The notes under the pieces were generated by a model. The model did no database searches, was not told the origin of the DNA, and was given only the letters and a program-made list of their open reading frames with translations. From contig JBFMDN010000002.1 of NCBI GenBank assembly GCA_040753915.1, forward strand, positions 1 through 64,000: DNA of 64,000 nt, in the 5' to 3' direction. This document shows, piece after piece, positions 8,041 through 15,679 of the stretch (its first letter is position 1; every line of letters begins with the position of its first letter). This stretch comes from JBFMDN01 sp040753915. GTDB lineage: Bacteria > Desulfobacterota > Desulfomonilia > Desulfomonilales > Desulfomonilaceae. The position numbers and the translations under genes are program-made.

Positions 8041-9054
8041 TCACATGGTCCTCCCTACAGCCTCCGCCACAGGCTTGAGCTGAGCCATCAGCTCTTCGAA
8101 CTCGTGAGGGCGCAAGCTCTGTGCTCCATCGGACAGGGCCTTCTCAGGTTCCGGATGTACTTCTATCATCAGCCCGTCGGCGCCCGCGGCAACGGCTGCC
8201 CTGCTCACTGCTGCCACGTACTCTCGCTTGCCCGTGCCATGGCTCGGGTCTACGACAACCGGCAAGTGGCTCAGAGATTTCAGCACAGGGATTGCGTTGA
8301 TGTCGACCGTGTTGCGCGTGTACGTCTCGAAGGTGCGAATACCACGCTCGCAGAGGATCACCCGCGGATTGTTGTGGCTCAATATGTACTCAGCAGCATT
8401 GAGGAATTCTTCGATGGTGCTCATGAGGCCTCGTTTGAGGAGCACCGGTTTGTGCGATTCCCCTACAGCGTGTAACAGAGCGAAGTTCTGCATGTTCCGC
8501 GCGCCGACCTGCAGGACGTCCGCGTATTGGGCTACCAACGGGACTTGCTCGGGGGTCGTCACTTCAGTCACCACGGCTAACCCTGCCATATCCCTCGCCA
8601 TGGCCAGGATCTTAAGCCCTTCTTCGCCCAGGCCCTGGAAACTGTATGGGGAAGTCCTTGGCTTGAAGGCACCACCCCTTAGCGCGGTCGCTCCTGCTTT
8701 CTTGACCGCCAGAGCCGTCTCGATCATCTGGGTTTTGCTCTCCACCGCACAGGGCCCTGCCATGACGATGATCTTCTTGTCGCCAATCTGAGATCCGTCT
8801 ATGGAGAATACAGTGTTCTCCTGTTTGAAATCCCGACTAGCGAGCTTGAAAGGTCCGAGGAGGGGAACAACCCGTTCGACGCCTTCAAGGCATTCGAAGG
8901 AACCGGCATCGGTCCTGGTGTTGTCTCCCACAACTCCCACAATAGTGCGGATCTTTCCCCTTGACAGGTGCGCTGTAAGACCGAGACCCTCGATCTTCTC
9001 CAGCACCCGCGAAACCAGACTCTCCGGTGCATGTTTTTTCATTACGATCACCAT
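8041..9054 (-). CDS. aroF: 3-deoxy-7-phosphoheptulonate synthase (DAHP synthase, AroA-I-beta type)
   Basis: A 337-residue enzyme for the first, flux-controlling step of aromatic synthesis: PEP plus erythrose-4-phosphate. An N-terminal ferredoxin/ACT-like segment of about 70 residues (MVIVMKKHAPE, then GVVGDNT) precedes the barrel. Barrel motifs are AGPCAVES, RGGAFKPRTSPYSFQG, VTEVTTPEQV, QVGARNMQNF, VLLKRG and VDPSHGTGKREYV. The start is placed at the ATG at 9054, which has a strong site (GGAGGAACCC); a TTG 12 nt further up falls inside that site. It is the first structural gene after the attenuator, so it should be the main target of aromatic control. Confidence 0.96.
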   Translation of the reverse strand: MVIVMKKHAPESLVSRVLEKIEGLGLTAHLSRGKIRTIVGVVGDNTRTDAGSFECLEGVERVVPLLGPFKLASRDFKQENTVFSIDGSQIGDKKIIVMAGPCAVESKTQMIETALAVKKAGATALRGGAFKPRTSPYSFQGLGEEGLKILAMARDMAGLAVVTEVTTPEQVPLVAQYADVLQVGARNMQNFALLHAVGESHKPVLLKRGLMSTIEEFLNAAEYILSHNNPRVILCERGIRTFETYTRNTVDINAIPVLKSLSHLPVVVDPSHGTGKREYVAAVSRAAVAAGADGLMIEVHPEPEKALSDGAQSLRPHEFEELMAQLKPVAEAVGRTM

Positions 9055-9068
9055 GGGTTCCTCCAAAT

Positions 9069-9107
9069 AAAAAAAGGATGCAGAGCGCCTTGCTCTGCAT
9101 CCTTTTT
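9069..9107 (-). terminator. Attenuator terminator in the aro operon leader
   Basis: On the minus strand a stem made of AAAAAGGATGCAGAGC (9107-9092) and GCTCTGCATCCTTTTT (9086-9071) closes a 5-nt loop and is followed by a T-rich run. It ends only a few bases before the aroF ribosome site, so it lies inside the operon leader rather than at the end of a gene. The upstream arm could instead pair with 9127-9140 (GCTCT with AGAGC, GTCC with GGAT), giving an antiterminator. Confidence 0.85.
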
Positions 9108-9145
9108 CGTATCGTTTCGACCTACCGGACAGCTAAGAGCGCGGC

Positions 9146-9226
9146 CTACCCTCCTCGGGTGGTCCCATAAAACCACCAGCAAAAATAATAGAGAGAATAG
9201 GCGCTAAACTGTCTGGACTGGGTCAT
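9146..9226 (-). CDS. Aromatic-rich attenuation leader peptide of the aro operon
   Basis: A 26-codon frame from ATG (9226) to TAG (9146-9148). Residues 13-20 read YYFCWWFY, and Phe7 and Tyr10 are also aromatic, so 9 of 26 codons are Tyr, Phe or Trp. The peptide starts about 20 nt after the predicted transcription start and ends just before the antiterminator arm of the downstream terminator. By analogy with trp and phe leaders, ribosomes stalled at these codons when charged aromatic tRNAs are scarce would leave 9127-9140 free and permit aroF-tyrA-aroA-aroE-aroC-aroKB transcription. A ribosome that reaches the stop would cover that arm. The ribosome site (GAGG, 12 nt upstream) is weak. Confidence 0.85.
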   Translation of the reverse strand: MTQSRQFSAYSLYYFCWWFYGTTRGG

Positions 9227-9254
9227 TAGTTGCTACAACCTCACGTAACAATAC

Positions 9255-9283
9255 TTGATACCCGCGTCTCACAAAGTTGTCAA
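9255..9283 (-). promoter_or_regulatory. Sigma-70-type promoter of the aro operon
   Basis: On the minus strand TTGACA (9283-9278) is followed after exactly 17 bp by TATCAA (9260-9255). Transcription would start near 9248, about 20 nt before the leader peptide ATG. A perfect -35 and a fair -10 in the expected place support it. Confidence 0.75.
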
Positions 9284-9690
9284 GAAAAAATTGCGAAAGA
9301 GATCCAACCCAAACCACAGGAAGAAAATCCCGCTTCCCGCGGGACTATTGAAAGTGCCCAGGGCGGGCACAAGGCCCGCCCCTACACCCACTCCTACGGC
9401 ACTTCTACCGCCACGATCAACGCTTCACCCGACAATTGTAGGGCCAGAGCTCAAACCTGCCCCGTGTTGAGACAGGCTCTGAACCCACCCATACCGCAAT
9501 GCCAGTTCAAGACAAGAATTCCGGCGAGACTCCGGCGCTGCGGGAAATTCGCTTCGAGATCCTCGCCCACGCAGCGGCGCTATTTACGGACTTTTCTCAC
9601 TTGTCTGGATCCGATTGTTCCGCGTCGCATCAAAAATATGTATGGTAAATCGGTCCACCCGGGGCCTCACAATGCAGGAGGGAGCAGTTC
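9284..9690. repeat. Non-coding stretch with palindromic repeats
   Basis: No gene is seen. It holds GGGCGGGCACAAGGCCCGCC (9361-9380) followed by CCTAC, which recurs inverted at 13687-13712, and a CCGGCGAGACTCCGGCGCTG element at 9521-9540, related to 1812-1835. The AGGAGGGAGC before 9691 is the ribosome site of the next gene. Confidence 0.5.
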
Positions 9691-10398
9691 ATGAAAGACG
9701 AGTCAGGATTCAGAGGATTTCCGCGAGAATGCGTACAATTTTACGAGAAGCTAGCCAAGAACAACAGCAAGGCATGGTTCGACGCTCACAAGGATGACTT
9801 CGAGGCATATGTCATGGCCCCGGCCAGAAGTTTCGTGTACGCCATGGGAAAGCGGCTCAGTCAGATCACGCCCGGTGTTGTCGCGGATCCGAGGGTGAAC
9901 AAGTCCATATTTCGACCGTATCGAGACACCCGTTTCAGCAACGACAAAAGGCCGTACAAAACCCATCTCGGCATATTCTTCTGGGTGGGCCCCCTCGCCA
10001 AGATGGACTGTCCGGGGTACTATTTTCATCTGGAGCCCCCCGTTGTTATGCTAGGGGTCGGGAATCATTGCTTCTCCAAGGAAATCCTCGAGCTCTACCG
10101 CGAGGCCGTTGTGGACCCGGACCAAGGGCCGGCGCTGATGAAGGCCCTGCAGGCTATACGGAATAAGGGCAACTACGAGATAGGGATACGGCATTATAAA
10201 AAGGTTCCTCGAGGCTACGACAAGGACCATCCCAACGCAGATTTGCTCCTATTTAACGGCCTTACCGCGGCATACCAGACGTCTATTCCCCCAGAGCTGC
10301 ATTCCGGGGATTTTGTGGAATACGCGTTCGCTCGCTTCAGCGAAATGCGGCCCATCGTGGACTGGCTTCTCCACATGATTTCGAGACCGAAACCGTGA
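9691..10398 (+). CDS. DUF2461 (TIGR02453) family protein
   Basis: A 235-residue protein recognised by the family pattern: F-x-GFPRECVQFYEKLAKNNSK-type opening with WFDAHKDDFEAYV, FRPYRDTRFSNDKRPYKTH in the middle, the small strand run YYFHLEP, and a C-terminal part reading GDFVEYAFARFSEMRPIVDWL. The family is widespread, cytosolic and without an established function. The ATG at 9691 has a strong AGGAGG site. It is followed by the isochorismatase-like gene in the same direction 67 bp on, so the two may be co-transcribed. Confidence 0.85.
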   Translation: MKDESGFRGFPRECVQFYEKLAKNNSKAWFDAHKDDFEAYVMAPARSFVYAMGKRLSQITPGVVADPRVNKSIFRPYRDTRFSNDKRPYKTHLGIFFWVGPLAKMDCPGYYFHLEPPVVMLGVGNHCFSKEILELYREAVVDPDQGPALMKALQAIRNKGNYEIGIRHYKKVPRGYDKDHPNADLLLFNGLTAAYQTSIPPELHSGDFVEYAFARFSEMRPIVDWLLHMISRPKP

Positions 10399-10465
10399 CG
10401 GCATGCGCTCAACAAATCCGCAACGGTCCCAGCTTCATACCGGATCGCTCCAAAGGTGGTTTACA

Positions 10466-11134
10466 ATGATCGACTACACAATTCCTGAGTGGGAGAAATC
10501 GGCACTGCTGACCGTAGACGTGCAACGCGATTTTACCGAGCCGGGAGGCGCCATGTGTATTCCCGGAACCCTCGAGGCAGTCCCAGCCATGGCCCGCCTC
10601 GCAGCCGCGTACCGCGCTGCGCATCTACCCATTGTACATATTGTCCGCCTCTATTTGCCAGATGGCTCGAACGTAGATCTGTGCCGCCGCGGGCAGATCG
10701 AATCCGGCGTCAGAATGGCCGTACCCGGCTCTGAAGGCTCCCAGGTAGTGAGCGCTCTCCTGCCTCAGGCAACCGTGCTCCTGGACACCCCCCTTCTGCT
10801 AACGGGAAGACCTCAGCCCATCGGGCCCCGCGAATGGATCCTCTACAAACCCCGCTGGGGGGCATTCCACAACACCGGTTTGGAAGAGCACCTTCGGGCA
10901 ATGGACGTCAATACCGTGGTCGTGTGCGGGTGCAACTTTCCCAACTGCCCCAGAGCAACCATGTACGGTGCCAGCGAACGTGACTTCCGTGTGGTGTGTG
11001 TGAGTGACGCAATATCCGGAGCGTACGAGCTGGGCCTGGCCGAGCTGGGCCGGATGGGGATACGGGTACTGACGAGCGGGGAGTGCGTTCGGCTTGTGAA
11101 GGATTCGCAAACGTCTGCGACAGATCATCAGTGA
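10466..11134 (+). CDS. Isochorismatase-like cysteine hydrolase
   Basis: A 222-residue alpha/beta hydrolase of the isochorismatase/nicotinamidase superfamily. The probable catalytic triad is visible: Asp in LLTVDVQRDF, Lys in LYKPRWGAF and Cys in CGCNFPNCPRATMYGA. The C-terminal ERDFRVVCVSDAISG block is typical. The start at 10466 is preferred over a start 63 nt upstream because AAGGTGG lies in place for it. The family hydrolyses isochorismate, nicotinamide, N-carbamoyl compounds and others; the substrate here cannot be told. No siderophore genes are nearby, so an isochorismate role is unlikely. Confidence 0.85.
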   Translation: MIDYTIPEWEKSALLTVDVQRDFTEPGGAMCIPGTLEAVPAMARLAAAYRAAHLPIVHIVRLYLPDGSNVDLCRRGQIESGVRMAVPGSEGSQVVSALLPQATVLLDTPLLLTGRPQPIGPREWILYKPRWGAFHNTGLEEHLRAMDVNTVVVCGCNFPNCPRATMYGASERDFRVVCVSDAISGAYELGLAELGRMGIRVLTSGECVRLVKDSQTSATDHQ

Positions 11135-11235
11135 TACTGGTATATTATTTTTATTACCTTGACTGGCTATCGGGCTTTATTTCAATTGATTTCTAGGTAT
11201 TTTAAATAAATTCCTGATTGAACAATCTTTTTTTG

Positions 11236-11263
11236 TTGACAAATTATTTTTTTGAACTACCCT
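11236..11263 (+). promoter_or_regulatory. Possible promoter before the outer-membrane protein gene
   Basis: TTGACA at 11236-11241 lies in an unusually AT-rich 160-bp stretch, followed after 16 bp by TACCCT at 11258-11263. The -35 is perfect and the -10 poor. It lies about 40 bp before the ATG at 11302. Confidence 0.45.
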
Positions 11264-11301
11264 CCTGATCCCAACAAGCTAGCGGGTTTAGGGAGGGTGT
11301 T

Positions 11302-12303
11302 ATGTTAACACACATGGGGAAGTATTTGCTTCTAACGGTCTTAATTAGCGCATTCGCCTGCGCAGCCGCTCCGGCCGGCGAAAATCAGCCTGGTCAGGAG
11401 CTCAGCAAACCTCTGCAAAAGCCGATCTACAAGGTCAAACCAGCACCCGAGGCCACACCTGAGACGCCGGCACCTGTCTGGAAGGTCAAACCGCGCTTCG
11501 ACCTCGATGGACTTGCCCAATACAATCCACTTACCTGGGGTGCGGAGTGCTTCCTGCCCACAGCAGCCCCTCGGCAGTTCGAGGCTGGTGCTGAGGTCTG
11601 GTTTGGTCGAATCCAGGGACAGATCGCCAAAGGTGGGGGCTTTTTCTTGCCGGGCGAACAGCCGAGCGTGGTGGATTTCGACGATCACCTGGGGATGGGC
11701 AAGAGCGGGAACGTGATGTGGAAAGCCATGGCTCACTACCAAGTCGCTCCCCGATGGGGAATTCACTATTCCTTCTCTCCGTTCACCATGGAGGCAACTG
11801 GCACGAGCCAGAACACCTTCACGTTCATGGGTACTACTGTGGTTGCAGGGACTCCTGTTCGTTCGAGGTGGGATCGGTATGAGCACCGGGCTGGACTGGT
11901 TTTTGACGTGACTCGCTCACCGAACAGTGTCACGAGTCTTTATGCGGACTGGATGTACATCCAGGACAAGGTGGCCATCAGGCAGGCGTTGGGAGGGCTC
12001 CAGAATATGGTCTGGGATGCTGACAAGAATCTTGCCGTGGCGGGAATCGAGTTGAAAAAGTGTCTCAAGAACTTCCGGGGCAACACGCTGGCCCTCAATT
12101 GCAAGGCCGGCATCGCATTTCTCGACGACCACAACGGCTATGAGCTCGAAGCCGGACTTAGCTACATTCTTCCGATCAAACAGGGCCGATTCGGATTTCT
12201 GAAGGGCGGGTACCGGTACGCGCAATTGACGAAGGACAAGAACCTCGAGCTCTTCAAGACCAAGATAGACGGAGCCTTCGTTGAAGCGGGATTCATCTTC
12301 TAG
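11302..12303 (+). CDS. Predicted outer-membrane beta-barrel protein
   Basis: A 333-residue exported protein of unrecognised family. A signal peptide is clear: MGKYLLLTVLISAFACAAAPAG with a cleavage-like AxA. The mature N-terminus has a duplicated short motif (IYKVKP and VWKVKP) separated by a Pro/Glu/Thr linker. The remainder alternates polar and aromatic residues in strand-like runs (GAEVWFGRIQGQI, WGIHYSFSPF, ELEAGLSYILPI, FLKGGYRYAQL) and ends in AGFIF, the terminal Phe expected of an outer-membrane barrel. The start has AGGGAGGG upstream. The function is unknown; a small-molecule channel or a structural barrel are both possible. Confidence 0.7.
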   Translation: MLTHMGKYLLLTVLISAFACAAAPAGENQPGQELSKPLQKPIYKVKPAPEATPETPAPVWKVKPRFDLDGLAQYNPLTWGAECFLPTAAPRQFEAGAEVWFGRIQGQIAKGGGFFLPGEQPSVVDFDDHLGMGKSGNVMWKAMAHYQVAPRWGIHYSFSPFTMEATGTSQNTFTFMGTTVVAGTPVRSRWDRYEHRAGLVFDVTRSPNSVTSLYADWMYIQDKVAIRQALGGLQNMVWDADKNLAVAGIELKKCLKNFRGNTLALNCKAGIAFLDDHNGYELEAGLSYILPIKQGRFGFLKGGYRYAQLTKDKNLELFKTKIDGAFVEAGFIF

Positions 12304-12345
12304 CTCGCCTCGGTTTGCCGGATGCCCCTAACTCCCCCACTTGGA

Positions 12346-12378
12346 TTGGCCGGCGCTCATGCTGATTGCGCCGGCCAA
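12346..12378. terminator. GC-rich hairpin after the outer-membrane protein gene
   Basis: TTGGCCGGCGC (12346-12356) and GCGCCGGCCAA (12368-12378) form a perfect 11-bp stem with an 11-nt loop, 43 bp after the stop codon. There is no clear T-run, so it is either a weak terminator or a mobile palindrome. Confidence 0.5.
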
Positions 12379-12503
12379 CCTCGTCTTGAGCAACAACATC
12401 TTCGGAACAATTATCAGAGACTAATATCCGGACGGTGTGAGATTATAGTGGAGCACGTTGGAACCGGAAGATCGCGGATCGGTGAGAGGAGAACAGTCGC
12501 GAC

Positions 12504-13379
12504 ATGATGGTGCTCGTCATCGGCAATCCGGCGGCAGGACGAGGCCAGGCCTTCTCTGAAGCTCGAAAGCTCATCCGCATTCTGGAATCGCGAGGTCACG
12601 AGGTTGAGGTCTTTTCCACTCGAAAGCCGGGGGACGCTGCACGAAGGGCATCTCTTGTGGGGTCGGAAGTAGACGTCCTGGTGGTTGCGGGAGGCGATGG
12701 AACGGTCAATGAAATCCTGAACGGCCTGCCCGATCCTTCTCGGGCACCTCTTCTTCATCTCCCCGCAGGTACCGCCAACATGCTGTCCCGGGAGTTGCAA
12801 CTGCCTCCTCACATGGAGGATCTGGCCCGAATTATCGAACGAGGCAACGTGCGGTGGGCCGACATGGGCATCGTGAACGGCCGACGGTTCCTCCTGCTCG
12901 TCACCTGCGGGTTTGACGCGGCCGTGGCATATGAGGTGAGAAAGAGTAGAGGAGAGAAGCTGGGCTACCGCGGGTACCTTCGCCCCGTGGTTCGCTGCTT
13001 GAGGAACTACGAGTTCGAGCGGATGCGCGTACGTGTGGACGGGAAATGGACCGCGGTCGGCTGTCACGTGATGGTTCTCAAGGCCCAGAATTACGGCGGG
13101 TTGCTGATGTTTTCCCGTAGTGCAGCACTTGACTCAGGTCTTTTCGACATCTGTGTATTCAAGAAGGGATCGGTGCTCTCACTGGCCCGGTACTGCATTG
13201 CAGGTCTCTTGAGGATGAACGGGCTGCTGCGTGACGTGGTGCACTGCACGGGCAAGCGAGTCACCATCGAATCAGGGTGTCCGTGCCCGGTCGAGGTCGA
13301 TGGGGACTACTTCGGGTCTACTCCCCTGACCATAGATCTGGTCGAGAAGAGAGTTCCTCTGCTTATTGGCCCTACCTAA
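12504..13379 (+). CDS. Diacylglycerol/lipid kinase family protein (DagK catalytic domain)
   Basis: A 291-residue protein of the diacylglycerol kinase catalytic/LCB5 family, which phosphorylates lipid hydroxyls with ATP. It has IGNPAAGRGQ at the N-terminus (ATP site start), VVAGGDGTVNEILNGL (the GGDGT signature), LPAGTANMLSREL, the LVTCGFDAAVAYEV segment and a C-terminal PVEVDGDYFGSTPLTI strand. The length matches YegS/BmrU-type proteins. It is preceded by AGAGGAG about 13 nt from the ATG. It stands alone between two hairpins. The lipid substrate cannot be deduced. Confidence 0.88.
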   Translation: MMVLVIGNPAAGRGQAFSEARKLIRILESRGHEVEVFSTRKPGDAARRASLVGSEVDVLVVAGGDGTVNEILNGLPDPSRAPLLHLPAGTANMLSRELQLPPHMEDLARIIERGNVRWADMGIVNGRRFLLLVTCGFDAAVAYEVRKSRGEKLGYRGYLRPVVRCLRNYEFERMRVRVDGKWTAVGCHVMVLKAQNYGGLLMFSRSAALDSGLFDICVFKKGSVLSLARYCIAGLLRMNGLLRDVVHCTGKRVTIESGCPCPVEVDGDYFGSTPLTIDLVEKRVPLLIGPT

Positions 13380-13471
13380 AAGGGATTCGCTGGGTCGACT
13401 GTTCCCAAAGGGCCCGTACAATCCTTACCTCAGGCGAGTGATGTTGAAGCCCGTCGGCTACGACTTGTTGT

Positions 13472-13499
13472 AACCGTTCACCACAAGAGGTGAACGGTT
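13472..13499. terminator. Hairpin downstream of the lipid kinase gene
   Basis: AACCGTTCACC (13472-13482) and GGTGAACGGTT (13489-13499) form a perfect 11-bp stem with the loop ACAAGA. No T-run follows, so termination is possible but not certain. Confidence 0.45.
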
Positions 13500-13801
13500 G
13501 CAACTCCTCAGTACGGTTGTGCACATGGCGGCAACTCGCCGAGAAAATTGGTGTCTAGATAAGTGTTCTATGGCACAAATACGGTCGCGTATTCAGGGGC
13601 CTTTCTTCATTTGCTTAGTGGTCGACGGCACAAATACGGTACTGTATCTGCACCGCGGGGTACGTGGTGAGCGCATCGTTGGCACTGTAGGGGCGGGCCT
13701 TGTGCCCGCCCTGGGCACCCACAAGGGGTGCCCCTACGTCGTGGCAGATTACGTGACCGTATTTAGGAAATGGAGCACTAAGTTACCGCTGATTCCTGTA
13801 G
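13500..13801. repeat. Repeat-rich non-coding stretch
   Basis: It contains the motif GGCACAAATACGGT twice (near 13571 and 13628), the palindrome GTAGGGGCGGGCCTTGTGCC from 13687 (inverted relative to 9361-9385), and a companion arm CACAAGGGGTGCCCCTAC (13720-13737). No gene is recognised. Confidence 0.5.
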
Positions 13802-13957
13802 ATGCGGGGCCGCTTCGATTGCCCCAAATGTCATTATTGTGCATGAGAGCGCACCAAAGTCGAAGAGGCCTGTTCCTTGGGGATCGAAGACGCCTCGATC
13901 CTTCGTGACTCTTCCCGCAAAAAAATCACTTGCAGACGATGTGGTGGCACGATATAG
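13802..13957 (+). pseudogene. Possible zinc-ribbon gene remnant with an in-frame TGA
   Basis: From an ATG at 13802 the frame reads RFDCPKCHYCA, then TGA at 13844, then continues to a cluster KKITCRRCGGTI before TAG. Two CxxC pairs 35-40 residues apart look like an MJ0042-type zinc finger, but the stop, the missing ribosome site and the surrounding repeats suggest decay. Selenocysteine at the TGA is conceivable but unsupported. Confidence 0.3.
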
Positions 13958-14063
13958 TTCGATGTGCTACCACTACTCGGGCTTGCTTGGCGTTTTTCCT
14001 GGACTGGCACTCGGGATTCGGGCGTGGTCATAGCAAGCTCCCTGTCTACTTTGGAGGTTCGTC

Positions 14064-15440
14064 ATGGCTGCGTTGCCGCAGGTCAAATACTCCGGAAAGA
14101 TCCGGGAAATCAGGTTAGGAAAGCCTGGCCATGAGGTGGTCGTTGGAGGCGAAACCGCGTACAACTTTTACCTGTTCGAAGGCGGCATGCCTAACCCACC
14201 CCGACTGGCCCTTCAGGTGTTGGACATCGAACCGGAAGAATGGGCTCCTGAGGCTTTGGAGCCTTACAAGGACGTGATAGGAGACCCCGTCGCGTGGGCA
14301 AAGAAATGCGTCGAGGAATTTGGAGCCGATCTGGTGTGCTTATGGTTGGCAGGAACGGACCCGAACGGTATGAATTTGTCCGCAGAACATGCTGCCGAAA
14401 TTGCGCGGAAAGTGGCAGAAGCCATTGAGGTGCCGCTCATTGTCTGGGGCGTGTCCAGTGACGAGAAGAACACAGAGGTGCTCAAGGCGGTGGCTGAATC
14501 ATGCGCAGGGTTCAACGTGGTGCTGGGTCCTGTTACGGACAACAATTACAAGCAGATCGGCGCGGCTGCGATTGCGTACAAGCACACGGTCGTGGCCAAC
14601 ACCCCGATAGACATCAACCTGGCGAAACAGTTGAACATTCTCCTGGAAAACCTCGGGGTCCCGAGTGACCGTCTTCTCATCGATCCCACCACAGGGGCTG
14701 TCGGATACGGCCTGGAGTATTGCTACTCTATCATGGAGAGAATCAGACAGGCCGCCCTCACACAGAACGATGACAAGCTCCAGTACCCCATCATCAACAA
14801 CATTGCCGAGGAGGTCTGGAAAACCAAAGAGGCCAAAGTCAGGGCCGAGGAAAATCCGCAACTGGGAAATCCGGCAATGAGAGGGGTCAATCTTGAGGCG
14901 ATAACCGCTTTGAGTGCCCTCCAGGCTGGGTCGGATGTTCTCGTCCTCAGGCATCCGAGGACGTTGTCGCACATTCGGAAGTATCTCTCCGATATTATGA
15001 TCAAGACAGATCTCGACTCTATGGGAGTCGACCTTTCCCTTGTGCCTGATCCCGCAGCGGCCGAGCCTGGTAAGACGCCAACTGCAGCCAAACCAAGTCC
15101 GGTCGCGAAGGTAATTCCTCCAGCCGAGACTGCCCAATCGCCTCAGCCGGAACCGACGGTAGATCAGCAGCCTGAATCCGCCGTATCCCCTGCGGCAGGG
15201 GTTGAAACGGGGCCTGTCCCGGCGCCAGCTTCGGTAACGCAAGAAGTGGCGGCCATGACGGAGGGGGTGGCAGTCACAGGCCCGACCCCTGAATCACGCG
15301 CAGTTGCTGCTTCCGAATCACTAGAGCTCACTGATGCAGACCTCGAAGCGCTCAGAGAAATGCTGGGGGCTTTTCGTGCGGTCAAAAATCTGTTCATGGC
15401 CATTTCCAATCTCATTTCCGGAGGCATGAAGCAGCCTTGA
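14064..15440 (+). CDS. cdhD: Acetyl-CoA decarbonylase/synthase delta subunit (corrinoid Fe-S protein small subunit) with a C-terminal extension
   Basis: A 458-residue protein. Residues about 1-330 match CdhD/AcsD, the small subunit of the corrinoid iron-sulfur protein that hands methyl groups to acetyl-CoA synthase in the Wood-Ljungdahl pathway: KIREIRLGKPG, GGETAYNFYLFEGGMPN, FGADLVCLWLAGTDPNG, VPLIVWG, GPVTDNNYKQIGAAA, LIDPTTGAVGYGLEYCYS and GSDVLVLRHPRTL. The usual subunit is about 310-330 residues. Here residues about 340-420 are a Pro/Ala/Glu-rich linker, and the last 35 residues (DLEALREMLGAFRAVKNLF) form a predicted amphipathic helix. The ATG has GGAGG upstream. No other acs/cdh gene lies in the window, so its partners are encoded elsewhere. 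Confidence 0.92.
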   Translation: MAALPQVKYSGKIREIRLGKPGHEVVVGGETAYNFYLFEGGMPNPPRLALQVLDIEPEEWAPEALEPYKDVIGDPVAWAKKCVEEFGADLVCLWLAGTDPNGMNLSAEHAAEIARKVAEAIEVPLIVWGVSSDEKNTEVLKAVAESCAGFNVVLGPVTDNNYKQIGAAAIAYKHTVVANTPIDINLAKQLNILLENLGVPSDRLLIDPTTGAVGYGLEYCYSIMERIRQAALTQNDDKLQYPIINNIAEEVWKTKEAKVRAEENPQLGNPAMRGVNLEAITALSALQAGSDVLVLRHPRTLSHIRKYLSDIMIKTDLDSMGVDLSLVPDPAAAEPGKTPTAAKPSPVAKVIPPAETAQSPQPEPTVDQQPESAVSPAAGVETGPVPAPASVTQEVAAMTEGVAVTGPTPESRAVAASESLELTDADLEALREMLGAFRAVKNLFMAISNLISGGMKQP

Positions 15441-15479
15441 GACTGTCCGCTTCCTCCAGTTGTCCGTGAAGCTTGTGAA

Positions 15480-15514
15480 GGGGATACCCGTTCCTCACGG
15501 GTACCCCTATTTTT
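15480..15514 (+). terminator. Rho-independent terminator of cdhD
   Basis: GGGGATACCCGT (15480-15491) pairs with ACGGGTACCCC and is followed by TATTTTT. It lies 40 bp after the cdhD stop and is the clearest gene-end terminator on the plus strand. Confidence 0.85.
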
Positions 15515-15679
15515 CCCTGCATTCCTCAGGGGGAGGACCGCGGAATGATCATTTGGGTGTGGCCCACGATCCTCCGCTGCAGCAATTGCGAACGGCGCAG
15601 ACTTCGGTAAGGAAAGAGTGGCAATCGTCAACTTCCAGGTTATAGACCGTCTCCTCAGTTGTGCTTCTTTCAATGACGG

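Noticed and set aside
12346..12378. Firm call of a Rho-independent terminator
   Set aside because: Perfect stem but no T-run; kept only as a hairpin with moderate confidence.
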